Assembly: GCF_910592395.1 (NCBI RefSeq)
Contig: NC_088314.1
Span: 1,614,001-1,674,000 of the forward strand
From: Lineus longissimus
Lineage: Eukaryota; Nemertea; Pilidiophora; Heteronemertea; Lineidae
Length of the DNA stretch: 60,000 nt
Direction: 5' to 3'
In this document: piece after piece, positions 1-10,566 of the stretch
Position numbering within the stretch: the first letter of the stretch is position 1
Layout of the letters: each line of letters starts with the position of its first letter
The notes under the pieces: generated by a model
Database searches by the model: none
What the model was told of the DNA's origin: nothing
What the model saw: the letters and a program-made list of their open reading frames with translations, nothing else
Made by a program: the position numbers and the translations under genes

Positions 1-119
1 TCTAACCTGGAAGCAAGGAAGTGATGAAATTTCATTTTCATAAAAAATTGAAAACTTACAAATTGCATATTCAATCGTGAGTCGTGAATTTGTAGGGTTT
101 GCAAGATATTGTCGCATAA

Positions 120-1000
120 TCAGAAGCGCAGGAGCCCAAGTGTTTGAAGGTGCGCGACTCTCTGTTGGACTTGTTTTTCTCACTCGTCTGTGTCAACACT
201 GGGCATGGCGTGCCAGTATCTCGTTTCTTTTATAACAACAAGCCAATTGAAAAGATCAATACTGGTACAGACGTTAAGACATTTGGTCTCACAAAGATCT
301 ACGCGAGCGAGAGGAAACTGATTCCCATCTTTGTTACCGGCTGTCAACGCCAAAATATGGATGACGGTTCAAATTCAGATTGCCGTTCTCTCATTTGAAA
401 GTGATGGTCGTTTGCCAAGAACTGTCATCCAGATCTTCCAGTCAGCCTGCTTTAACTGCTTCAAGGATAATGGTATTGTCTCCTTTGAAGCTCCTTTGAA
501 TATTTAAAGACATTTACAGAGGACACTCTGCTCTATAAAGCCGCGATAACTGTTGTCAATGTATCATATGAACAGTCTACAGAAGTCCTCTCGCATGTGA
601 AGAGGAAAGTTTGCATGAAGTCGGCAAGCATCGACTCTTGCAAGTGTTGTCAGGATATCATTGAAGAAATGATTCTCATTAAGAGAAAGGAAGCAGCATG
701 GCAGTTTGCGTCTCAGGTGGCAGAACATCATCAAAGTCCGGCTCCCTGGCAGTTTTTTTACAGAACCAGCAATCAGTGATCAGTGGTGTGCTATTATTGG
801 GGATTATGCAGCCGGAAATTGAGGTTTTGATGGACATGGCTCCTCTGGACTAACGTGATCCCTGGGAAGACGTGTTCTACATGATGCGGAAATGTCACAG
901 ATTTGTCTTCCAATTCCACAGTTATCAGCTGGAAGATTTGCGAGACTTTCGTGAAGTGATTGTAACACTGTTATTTCATTAGATCGGAACTACAAGTGCA
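120..1000 (+). pseudogene. Broken, unrecognised coding-like remnant
   Basis: Several short plus-strand open stretches follow each other in changing frames. One covers about 144-398, another continues in a different frame to about 508, a third covers 597-779 and a fourth, again shifted, runs from about 700 to 981 with one internal stop near 850. The translations look protein-like: the third contains a Cys cluster (SCKCCQDIIEEM) and the fourth contains WEDVFYMMRKCHRF. Repeated frame changes and stops suggest a decayed gene or retrocopy rather than a working one. I do not recognise the family. Chance open frames remain possible. Confidence 0.2.
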
Positions 1001-2985
1001 ATAAAATAGTGGCCAAGAGTAACCACTGAGTTAGACAATGGCAACACCTGATCATCAGAGAACAGAAAACAACAAAAAAGCTTATATTAGACTGTAAGGG
1101 GAGAATACCACAGACATAAACCTAGACTCCTGTTATCATGAGCATTCCAGACAGCGGGGATGATGCCAATTTCCTATCTTTAGATATTATGTTCCTATTG
1201 TTCTTAGCGAATGTTCCGCCTCCATGTTCTGTGCACAATGCACCTTATCATGGCGTGTACTATAGTGTAAACACGATTGCAAGAAGTTTCGACAGTTGGG
1301 CTACATTCTTCCTTTTTTGTATCATGCGTGACCCACCAACGCGAACGTGAACAACCAAGCACATTGTAAGAACATTAACATGGCATATCTTACTGCATAA
1401 CAACCGCATGAGAATTCCATCTGTTGCCATGTCTTTCAGCTGGTACCATTATGCGAGTTGCCGGCGGTAATGAAAACGTGAATGCCAGTGAAACGCACTG
1501 TAAGGAACCGTCCGGCAAAAGTTCACTTCTTTACGGCGGTCCTGAATGACGGAAGAAAACGTGGCAAGCCTTTCCTCTTTTCATCTCCGCCGTGCCTTAA
1601 CATCGCAATCAAATACACATTAGTCACTTCGTAATCAGCACTAAACAGTTTCTCTTTCGGAAATTATATCAGCGATAAAGCATGTTATGCCACCATCGCA
1701 TTTGTCAAACAAGGCTCCAGAGTGGAGCCGCTGATGGCTGGATAATGGTGCTTCGTAAGGGAATCGGTGATAATCTCATTGAGAGAACCGTTGCCGAAGA
1801 AAGCAAGAGAAACGTAGATGGAAAAAAGCAACATTGATCAGTTATCTTTGAAGTCATAGAGATCATTTGATGCCCAAAACAGCATGCTTCTTTGATCCAT
1901 CTGGCCAAACCCAATTGCTTTCTTCAGAACTTCTTTATTTCTCTTTGCAGGAAGACTTTTCATCATTTTTGTTATCAGTCTATCTATATCACCACTTTGA
2001 CTTTGTCTAATCGTTTGTTTTCTTTCGTTCTCTTCAGGTAAGTAGCAGAAACCAGTCTGGGCAAGTCATGCGACGAGGTAGGACAACAGGTCTGATATGA
2101 CTTGTATGTTTTTGATGAACAAATCCTTGCCCAGTGGCCACTTTACGGACATGCGACACATGTCTTTGGATTGCTGTTGCTAATAATCGATAACAAATGC
2201 CCAGAAGTAATCGATGCCCGACTCTGTGACAATTCCTCCTTATCACATCCTTTTGAAATTCTTACGTGTGCTAAACTATCATATCGTAAGAAATATTTGC
2301 TGTAAAAACACATGCGTTGCTCAAGGCTGCTGTTTTAACCAGCGGATTAATGGAAAGACGTGTAAGTGAGTAAACAAGAAAGTAGGCCTGCTTGGTCATA
2401 TGTCATTTCTGTTCCTGCAGGGGATCTCCGGAGATGTGCCATCTTAACTTCTGTTATCTCAAGCTGGTTATCTTGCTTCAATGACAAGGAGTAATCGCTG
2501 CTACGCTCCTATTTCTCAGTAATGGTCGCAGTGGGAGTGGAATGAATGATTTCGATGGTTACGAGCAGTGACGCTATTGTCATTATAATGTCAACCATTC
2601 AAATGTTTGAATATCCCTGCACAGAGGTTACCTGTTCGAAATTGTTTGGAAAATAGTTCTCGATGGTAATAACTTCAACAACAAAATCAATACCGCGATA
2701 GACATTCTTTCAGACTGTCTCCTGTCATATCAGGCCAGTTCCATGATACGCACATACTCCATTATGCGTTAAGATGAAAGCACGTGGTAGAACCTGTTGG
2801 CAAGAGGATGTTTCCTTTTATCACGAGATGGCATAGCCGAAGTCTACCAGAGTTGGTCTCCTTGCAAATATGCTTCAATTCTGGTGATCGTACTTGCAAC
2901 GCTGTCTTCACAGAGGGCAGCTTAGTTTCAACAGAAATGCTTTTCATGGTGGAGAAGAATCTAGACGAGAGTTGTGTCAACTACT
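1001..2985. other. Non-coding stretch with isolated splice-like sites
   Basis: No coding sequence is supported here. The stretch holds short chance ORFs only. Two splice-like signals stand out: the fused acceptor/donor at 2037/2038 (listed separately) and a strong acceptor with a pyrimidine tract ending at 2420. The acceptor is followed by two open frames (stops at 2513 and about 2494) but no convincing donor. Confidence 0.4.
2012..2043 (+). promoter_or_regulatory. Candidate recursive splice (ratchet) site
   Basis: A long pyrimidine tract (TTTGTTTTCTTTCGTTCTC) runs directly into TTCAG|GTAAGTAG, so a good 3' splice site and a consensus 5' splice site are fused with no exon between them. This is the form of the zero-length recursive splice sites known from long introns in Drosophila and vertebrates. 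The site is on the same strand as the long-intron gene seen at 8878, 15553 and 37337, so it could lie in one of that gene's upstream introns. No upstream exon of the gene is identified, so this is an inference from the motif alone. Confidence 0.35.
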
Positions 2986-3545
2986 GATGGAAATGATCCG
3001 GCCACTGGCCAGTTGACTGCCACAACTCGTTGTTATCGTTTCGATGAAGAAAAACGACTTCGTCTACCCATGGTTGAAACACAACCTAAAGTGGGTTTGG
3101 CTTTTGTTTGCTGCAGATGTAAAGGATCTGGCCTTTGAGCAGTTGATTGCCACTACCCAGCGTTATTGGTTTGATAAGGAAACAGTGTTCTGCTCTGACC
3201 AGGGTTGATAGACAACCTAAAATGGGCTTGGGTCGTCTTTGCTGCTGATGGAAAGAATCCGGCCACTGGCCAGTTGATTGTCACAACTCAGCGTTATCAA
3301 CGCCTTCGTCTAACTATAGTACACAACCTTGACTGGGCCGGGGTCGTCTTTGCTGCTGATTCGAAGACCCGGCCACTGGTTAGTTGATTGCTTCTACTCA
3401 GTGTTATCAACGGCTTCGTCTTACCATGGTACACAACCTAAACTGGGCTTGGGTCGTTTTTGCTGCTGATGTAAACGACCCGACCCCTGGCCAGTTGATT
3501 GCATCTGCTCCGACTTATTGCTTTGACAGAAACAGACAGATAATG
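2986..3545 (+). repeat. Five-unit degenerate tandem repeat, 110/130 bp
   Basis: Five diverged copies start at about 2986, 3116, 3247, 3358 and 3468, giving spacings of 130, 131, 111 and 110 bp. The shorter units lack about 20 bp between TTAT and CTTCGTC. Each unit holds a version of GGCCACTGGCCAGTTGATTG and of GTACACAACCTAAACTGGGC. Read on the plus strand the units give variants of VVFAAD..DPATGQLIATTQRY, so the array looks like amplified coding sequence. Unit lengths that are not multiples of three break the frame between copies, and stops lie between them, so it does not now encode one long protein. The source gene is not recognised. Confidence 0.75.
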
Positions 3546-4524
3546 GGCGCAGCAAACGCGTGGGATTTGAATCATTTACAACGTAGTTCTCGAAGTTTCT
3601 CTCTTTGACAACACCACCGACTCCACTTACTTCTTCTTCACCCATTACGAAGGTTCTTAGCCCATTGACGAGCTCCGAGATAAACCTATAGGTATGTTGA
3701 TAGTAAACGAGAAGGGGTGGTTGTTGCGCACGATACGAGGCCAAGAATGCTACTCCATTCACTAATAGCCTACTCACACACATCCTCCACTCAAGATAAA
3801 CATTTATCATCGATCTTAGCTCTAATATACTTCAGTCTACAGCTGGTCTACAGCAGCTAACAGTCTATTTCCACTGGCAGCTGTTTGGAAGGTGGCCGAA
3901 ACTGTTCAATCTAACTAAGCACAGAGGAAGTAGAGAGAGCAAAGTTGAGTTGTCAATCTCCTTGAAAAGCAAGTCCTTTTTTCTCATGTAATGTTCACAT
4001 TTCAGAGAGATTGGAACCAACTACCATGCGGTGTCTGTCTCAGTCATTCGTTAATGGCTTGAAGTGGCAATCTAGCCATTTGGCGACACAATCAAGATAA
4101 TCGTTGCGTTATTGCATCTAACTATTTACCACTTTCTCTTAAGTTTGATGCCTCCCGTCAAGATCACTCAGTAGGGGTGGAGCAGTCGTAGTGTGGTACT
4201 GTTTCAAGAACTCTGAACTATAAAGTTAAACCATTTGGCGCAAAATTGCCGAGAGGTTTGGCAAAAAAGTAAAACACACCTAAACCAGACACTAAACTGG
4301 CGAAAAGCTTGCTTGGTATTCTCTTAAGGCAGTGATGAGCTTATGACCCCCCAGGATGTACTAGCGATACCCATCATCAAGACATGATTGGTTTTTTGAT
4401 GGCGTACTCGTATGTCGCAATGGGTAATTCGATGCATCGACTCACCTAGATCAGACCATTTCATTTGCAAGTAGAATCGTCAGCCCATTGTATTCCTCGC
4501 AGCGTAGACACAGGATCGCAGTAG
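3546..4524. other. Non-coding stretch
   Basis: I see no exon with matching splice sites, no RNA gene and no repeat in this stretch. A minus-strand open frame from 3810 runs back over the end of the tandem repeat and is treated as a shadow. Confidence 0.5.
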
Positions 4525-4536
4525 TTGGGCTATTCG

Positions 4537-4711
4537 GGTGTAGATCCCAGTCAAATTGACATCATTTGTCGGGTGCAAAAGAAACAAGGGCAGTATTCTT
4601 ATGAAGAAACTACGCTCTGCTACCATGTCACCAAGCGGTATCTACACGTACGACTTCAGCAGATTAGGCCTGGTGAACGTTTTCTGATTGATTACTCTAT
4701 CATTTGTAAAG
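4537..4711 (+). pseudogene. SET/PR-domain-like coding fragment
   Basis: An open plus-strand frame (whole open stretch 4525-4764) contains EETTLCYHVTKRYLHVRLQQ followed by IRPGERFLIDYS. This resembles the end of SET and PRDM-type PR domains, where a run like NL.AY....I.YR.....IRPG.ELLVWYG closes the catalytic fold. The motif GE..L.DY is the best match. The first half of a SET domain and the NH.C.PN motif are not seen. A possible donor (TAAA|GTAAGA) ends the match near 4711. No good acceptor precedes it and a stop lies at 4522, so a fragment or pseudogene is as likely as an exon. The match was judged by eye. Confidence 0.25.
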
Positions 4712-4982
4712 TAAGAGCTAGCCAAGTCGCTTTCCTCGGTTTCCGCTCGTCCTTTTGCCTGTAACCAAGAATTCAATACATGGATGATACCCTGAACTTT
4801 AGAATTATTTGTCATAAAAAAACATGCGATGCGACAACCACACGAGACGTTTCTGGCGCCAGAGAAAGGTGATAAACAGTAATAATGCTAATTATGATAT
4901 CACATTAACCAAGCATTTGCATTAATGACAGCAGTTTGTAACTTTACTATTATTACTCTCTGATTTTTTTCGTCTTTAGCAG

Positions 4983-5122
4983 CGAGATTCGTCTTTCATG
5001 AAACTGGTGATGAGATTGAGCTCTCTTACGGAAATTTCCCCAATTCGCATATGAAGAACCACTTACTTAATTGTGATACTAGTATAAACCAAACACTTGC
5101 CATTTCTCGAACGTTCTCCTGA
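4983..5122 (+). CDS. Second SET-like fragment, candidate terminal exon
   Basis: A strong acceptor with a long pyrimidine tract (TCTCTGATTTTTTTCGTC, then TTTAGCAG) is followed by a frame open for 46 codons to a TGA at 5120. The translation holds HETGDEIELSYGNFPNSHMK. This resembles the SET closing motif G.EI...YG...N..LL seen in SETD/RKM/SMYD-type methyltransferases. The usual YGF after it is absent. The acceptor reads this frame only in phase 1, whereas the upstream SET-like piece at 4537-4711 would end in phase 0, so the two do not simply join. Either one is a diverged duplicate or both are remnants. Confidence 0.25.
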
Positions 5123-8100
5123 ACAACCGTTGAGAATAAAGCAAGATGATATCTTTTGAATAACAGTTGTTCGCCAGAGACATATTAGACTTATCGTTCT
5201 TCATTTGGTCCAAAAATGTAAATGCATATTTGAGTTGCTTCGAAGATTTGTCTTGGATATAGTCGTTCGTGGTTCGTTCTGTGTTCGTGTTCGTTTGCTT
5301 TATCTTGCGATAAAACCGGCCTTGTTTTCTATGTTGACACTAGCATTCGAGGCAAGCATCGCCTACCTCTGAAAAACTATGGCGTCTCTGTTCCCAAGTC
5401 AAACTATTTCGTCACTTACAAACGGTTCCTATCAACCCTCGTCTATTGTCGAAGCCAAACACAATTTAGTAGTGCGGTGGGTTTGTTTTGGAGATGTACC
5501 ATCCAGGGTTTGTCGACTGCTGACACAATTCACGAAGGAAGTGCTCTTTCCCCTCGGCTCATCGAGACAAAGCCGTACTTTTAGCTACAGTCTGTCTTGG
5601 TTCTCCAATCTGTTACCATGGTGTAGTTTTCTTGCCTTTTGTTGTTCGCCATATATCTCTTATTTGCTTTCTTCCTTCCACCGACAGCGTGTTGACTACT
5701 ATGTCTCAAAAAGGTGCATCGAACTCATACCGCCGCTTAAGTATGAGTTCGTCGTCAGAGTCCAAATACCGGGGTTAATAGCTGACAAGGCAAAATGCTG
5801 TCATTGACATCTGTTCCCGGCTGCTTCTGCCAATGCTGCCGTTGTTGGTCTTTCACCACTATCGATTGGTCATTGAACAAGATGTAACATAAGATAGATC
5901 TCATGACTTGATGCATGGCCACATATTGGAATTTTATTAGAGGCCTGTAGTGGTTGAAGCTCGAGTATCGACTGCAACTTCTTGGTCATTCCAATCAAAA
6001 TTTCTTCAGCTTCATGGATAACGCTTGGACAAGCTGGTGTTGCCTTCATTTCCAAGGTAGGACAGAATGCATTGGAATTTGAGAAAAAAATTACAGTAAA
6101 GAATTTATAAGCAATGTAATGTAAGGCAGCAATAGATGTATTCGGCAAATATTAGATTTCATATGAAATTGTGTCGTGCCGATATGTACACAATATAGCG
6201 TTACTAGTGCTGGAATCCCTTTTTGGATTGTACAGTATCGAATGAAGTCGAACAGAGTATTAAGTTTAAGCCAGCCTGGGGGATTAGTACTACTTTGATA
6301 TCTGTGCTGTGTACGTTTCTATAAACACCAGATGATATGAAATGAAGTAGATAGAGCGAGAAATTCTTTTAGGTAGGTTTATCATCTTATTTTGTTTTCG
6401 TCCAATGCGATACTGTGTTGGAATTCTTGAATAAAAAGGGTAGAAATCATTATAGCAGGTACCCGCGGGCTCTGTATTATTATCAGTTGACAAATAGACC
6501 TATCTATCTTCTAGTAGTGCTTTAAGACTAGAGAGCACCCTTCTATACTGCTTAGTGCTTCAACGAAAGCTTCCATTTAACACCTGTTCGAACTGATAAC
6601 ATTTCATTATCTCGGTGAAGAGCCTGGTTTCATTAGGACGGTTACGTTAGGTTGAACATTTTAAAAGCAAAAGAAGCCGAGCCAAGGAATCTGTACAACG
6701 ATTTGAAATGTTTCACGCTTAATTGGTTCGTCGTGTCAAGTCTGAACTACTCTGCGCCATGTTGAGTCGTTTCCCTCTGAATGATATTGGCCTAAAAGGG
6801 CTCAATACGCATGATTTAAAAACGGTAGGTATATTCCTAATGTCAAGTACATGTAGTACATGTATACGACGATTTTAATAGTTCTGTTACCGAAAATGCA
6901 CTGTTCGATAACATTATATCAGACATCAAATTAATGAGGGAGCTGCTGGACCCTATTATATCTCCCGTACTCGCTTGACATCACAAAAGTAGGTCAACAT
7001 TCCACACCAGTACCCAGGGGAAATTACTGTTTTTTTACCTGCATAGAAAGTCTTCATAGCAATTTTCCTTTCCCTGAGGAGATGATCAGATGTCTCATAT
7101 TTAAATATAGCATTTTTTGGTACACATTAGGGTCATCCATTGATTGACCCAAGGAGAGATTTAGTGAAGGTAGTCCAGGTCACTGGTTTCACTAACCAGC
7201 AGGGAATGTTTGGTTCCTTTGATAATCTTAGGGTCATAGGCTCATGAGCATGACTTAAAGACTTCAGTTTATACACAATCTTCTTCAGATAATCGGTAGA
7301 AAACTACTTCATTCCCATGTGTTATTGGTTATGGTTAACGCAAGTCAGTCAGTACCAGAAGGGCTAGTTTCCCTTGTCAGATTACCACTGTAGCTAACTA
7401 CTCTTATCCTCATGAAACATCAGTAGCTACATCCGTAGATCAGATTGTGGGAACGATGATATCCAACAAGTCGTTTGATTCTACGCTATCCGAGGAGCCT
7501 TGGGTCATTAGCCGCAATAAAGGCCATGCTTGAATCGGACTCGTGACTTGTAGATTATTTACTACTTACTACTTAGTTACTATTTGCCTCTTGACTCCAA
7601 TCACCTTCATTCGATGCTAGAATGAAGACATGCTTGTCCATCTCCGCTTTTCATTAGATCCTTACAAACCCTTTGGCAGATCATCGGTTCCTATTTCCCT
7701 GACATGATTACCCATCGTTTCAAATGACCATCCGGGTTCTAGCTTTGAAGCTTGGAGATTGCCTCCTCGTACATGATGTTTCGAGGAGCACTCGATCGGT
7801 ATCTTCATTACCTAGATACCGCCAAAGCTGAGTAACAGCTTTTGATATTATACCTTTCCTTGTTTCTTTGGCAAATGTTATGGAATGACCAATGTTAAGT
7901 CTGTAAAGACTGGTAAAACCTCAAGTCAAGGTATAGTCACACACAGCCTTCGTTCTTCACTACCCAAACTATAAGGCATTTTATCATTTGTTTGGCTTGA
8001 TGCATGATGCATGAAAGGTGTTTGCCAAATCAAAGAAAGTAACGTCATCTGGTTCTGAAACAAGACCGAAGCTAACAAGGAATTCTTCCATTTCTGGATC

Positions 8101-8877
8101 TCTGAAAAAAGCATGCAGTTTATTGGGAGATCCAGGGGTATCGTTGGAGCAGTTCTACTTCTGCTCTCGGCAGTGTTGACTCTTCCGTATTTCTCACCGA
8201 AGCCGATATCAGATGTTAATGCATTTGTACTTGAAGAAAGTCAATCTTCAATGATCCCATTGGCTTTGATTTGACGATATCAAAGATTGAGCCATTAGGA
8301 AGGGATAGAAAAACTGACATCAGTTGCAAAGGTACATGTACATTATTTTGATTGTCAGATTCTGCGGGTGTTGCTGTGTAGGGCACAGTACAAAGACAGC
8401 TGAGCCATCACACAGCTCAAGCGTGTAACGCCCAAACACAGCAATTAAAGCCGATAATTCGTCTCATTTCGCCACCGAGGCCCTGCAGGTTGTCTACACA
8501 CTTGGCCTTTATGCGCAGAGCTGAAGGAGAAAGCCTACTGGAACCAATCACATTTAGCTTAAGGCCGTCGTATTGGCGGGAGCACAGGGAGCAACACTGG
8601 AGTATTCAGGCTTTGTTGCTCAGCGGATGCTCTGTGTTTGTGCAAAGGGACAAACCAAGGGAGGTACAGAAACACAGCTGGAGTCTCTATTCAATCCATC
8701 GCCCGGATCCATCGTTCACGGTTTGCATCAGTTGGCAACCTGGATTAGTGTTGAAATCTTCCAGTACCTGCAGATTTCTTTCATTCAACGGCTTCTCTTC
8801 CATCGACTTCGATTGCGTTGCTCTTGGTTTAAACTTCTTTTTTGACATTTGTTCAACGTTGTTGTTTGACTTAATAG
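5123..8877. other. Non-coding stretch, probably upstream or intronic
   Basis: No exon is supported. The longest open frame (5379-5807, 142 codons, Ser/Leu/Phe-rich) has no recognisable motif and about that length is expected by chance in 60 kb of this composition. A 22-codon ATG frame (6760-6825) ends at a moderate donor (AACG|GTAGGT) and could be a first exon, but support is weak. A short TACATGTA-rich palindrome lies near 6847-6864. Confidence 0.4.
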
Positions 8878-8918
8878 GTGTTCAGGAACATTCAAGCGAT
8901 CTTTAGATGCCCATCAAG
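8878..8918 (+). CDS. Candidate 41-bp microexon of the main gene
   Basis: A pyrimidine-containing acceptor (GTTGTTTGACTTAATAG) and a consensus donor (CATCAAG|GTAAGT) bracket 41 bp. Read with the phase needed by the exon at 15553, it gives 13 complete codons, CSGTFKRSLDAHQ, and its final G plus TA of the next exon makes the codon GTA. It would follow a phase 2 intron and precede a phase 1 intron. The frame is open through the exon and a stop lies just upstream of the acceptor at 8843, so the exon cannot extend far left in that frame. A basic/Ser peptide fits the character of the main exon. The call rests on splice sites and phase only, so RNA data would decide it. Confidence 0.4.
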
Positions 8919-9207
8919 GTAAGTCGTGGAAATACTTGCTTTCATTTCTCTTAGGAAAAAGTTGATGCTTTCTGTTTTTGTCGGTGAACTGAAACATTTT
9001 GGTTTTGTCGAACTGTACCGCTGGTTGGGTTTCCCCTAGGGAAATTTTCTCCCTGGGTAAACTTTTAAAACTTGTTAAACTCAATGGTTTACCAAATGAT
9101 ATACAGTCACCATATCTTCGTGACACCATTGGTGATGACTATTTTGTTGGGTTGCGTTTCGGTTGAAACATAGCGCCAGGATATACTTTGATCTACTTCT
9201 TCGTCGG

Positions 9208-9240
9208 TCTGCCATGTCTGCTATGTCTGCCATGTCTGCC
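9208..9240 (+). repeat. 9-bp tandem repeat, about 3.7 copies
   Basis: TCTGCCATG is repeated as TCTGCCATG, TCTGCTATG, TCTGCCATG and TCTGCC, with one substitution. It reads SAM in each unit in one frame. It is a minor short tandem repeat inside non-coding sequence. Confidence 0.85.
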
Positions 9241-10534
9241 GAGAAACTCATCCCCTTGAAATTATATGTTTGTTACCGCGAACTTCAGCGTCAAATTCAA
9301 ATTAAATGGAAAGTGATCTGTAGTCCATCCAGCTCAAATGTACATTCCTGTGCAGTGATGGTGTTTCCCTCTCAATTCTTAGCTGATTAAAACATTTGAG
9401 AAGCAGGTGGACAATTGCTTTTCAAGATAGATGATGGTATCTTTATCTTATACATACGCGTATACACACTCACAAATCTCTGTCAATATTATTATGATTT
9501 AACATTATTTAGTGTTTAATTCGGCTTGAACTCGCCGTAAGTCAAGAACGTCAAAGGTATGATAAAAAGGAGCGTTTTTTTTCTATTAACAATTTGTGTG
9601 AACTCGATAAAATTCTTTTGATTCTTAAACCCATAATCTTGGATATCGGTCGAACTTAGTTTATTCCGACTATTTTAACACAATAAGTTATTGAGCGTTT
9701 TTAACTTCTAAACTTTTGCATCGGTAGCACAGAATGCACCTAGACAAGGGTTGAAAGAGTTTATTATTGAATATAATGCACTTTGTCAGGTACTTTGAAT
9801 ACAACAAGTAAAAAATGAATAAAGATTTAAAGTCACTTTTAATCGTTGTCAAAGTGTTGAGTTCAGAGTCACAATTTCACCACTGATATCTGCTACATGG
9901 TCGCTCATGAGAATTCCAGTAGTATTGAGTTTCAGTTACGTTTTAATAGTTACATGTAGTTAGTTGAACTGTTTTTTCTTAAGCTACAAAATGCAGAAAA
10001 CGAAGGGAATGAAGTCACCTTCATTCTCATCTTACTCCTGAACTATTCTATACATATGTTTTGTAGCAGTATGGTATCGATATTGTATAGGGACTGGGCA
10101 TTTTCCCATACGAATTGGCCTCATGAGAAACTATTGGCAATAATGTACACGCAGGCATTGAACTGTAGGCAATCAGCTAAGATAAAGGGCGTGCAGTTCC
10201 AGGTCTTCGTAGGTGATTACTGACCACACTGTGCCTCAGGGTGACCCCATTCTCTTCATGACAATGGCTTCCTGGGGTTCGACTAATAAGAAGGGCCTAA
10301 TGACAGCGAGTAATAATAACGAGGGGTTTTCAAGCCCCATCGAAAGTACCAGCAGGTTAAGGTCCTGCAGCGTTTTGGCATATGCTAAGCTCAGATTAGG
10401 TATTTATATATTGTTTGGGATTAAGTTATACCATTGTTTATTACACTATAGGATTGTTTAATGGAAAAAGTTTTATTTTGTCTTATTATTTTATAAACCT
10501 AAATGCATCCAGGCACACATGAAACATAAGGTTT

Positions 10535-10566
10535 TATGTTAGCTATAAACTCTATGTTAGCTATAA
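10535..10566 (+). repeat. Two direct copies of TATGTTAGCTATAA
   Basis: The 14-bp word occurs at 10535-10548 and 10553-10566, separated by 4 bp. It is an 18-bp-spaced local duplication in AT-rich sequence with no sign of a function. Confidence 0.8.

Noticed and set aside
5379-5807. 142-codon plus-strand open frame
   Set aside because: About one frame of this length is expected by chance in 60 kb at this composition. There is no motif, splice context or promoter.
8490-8906. 138-codon open frame just before the microexon
   Set aside because: It is not in the frame required by the microexon and the peptide is unremarkable. The in-frame alternative stops at 8843.
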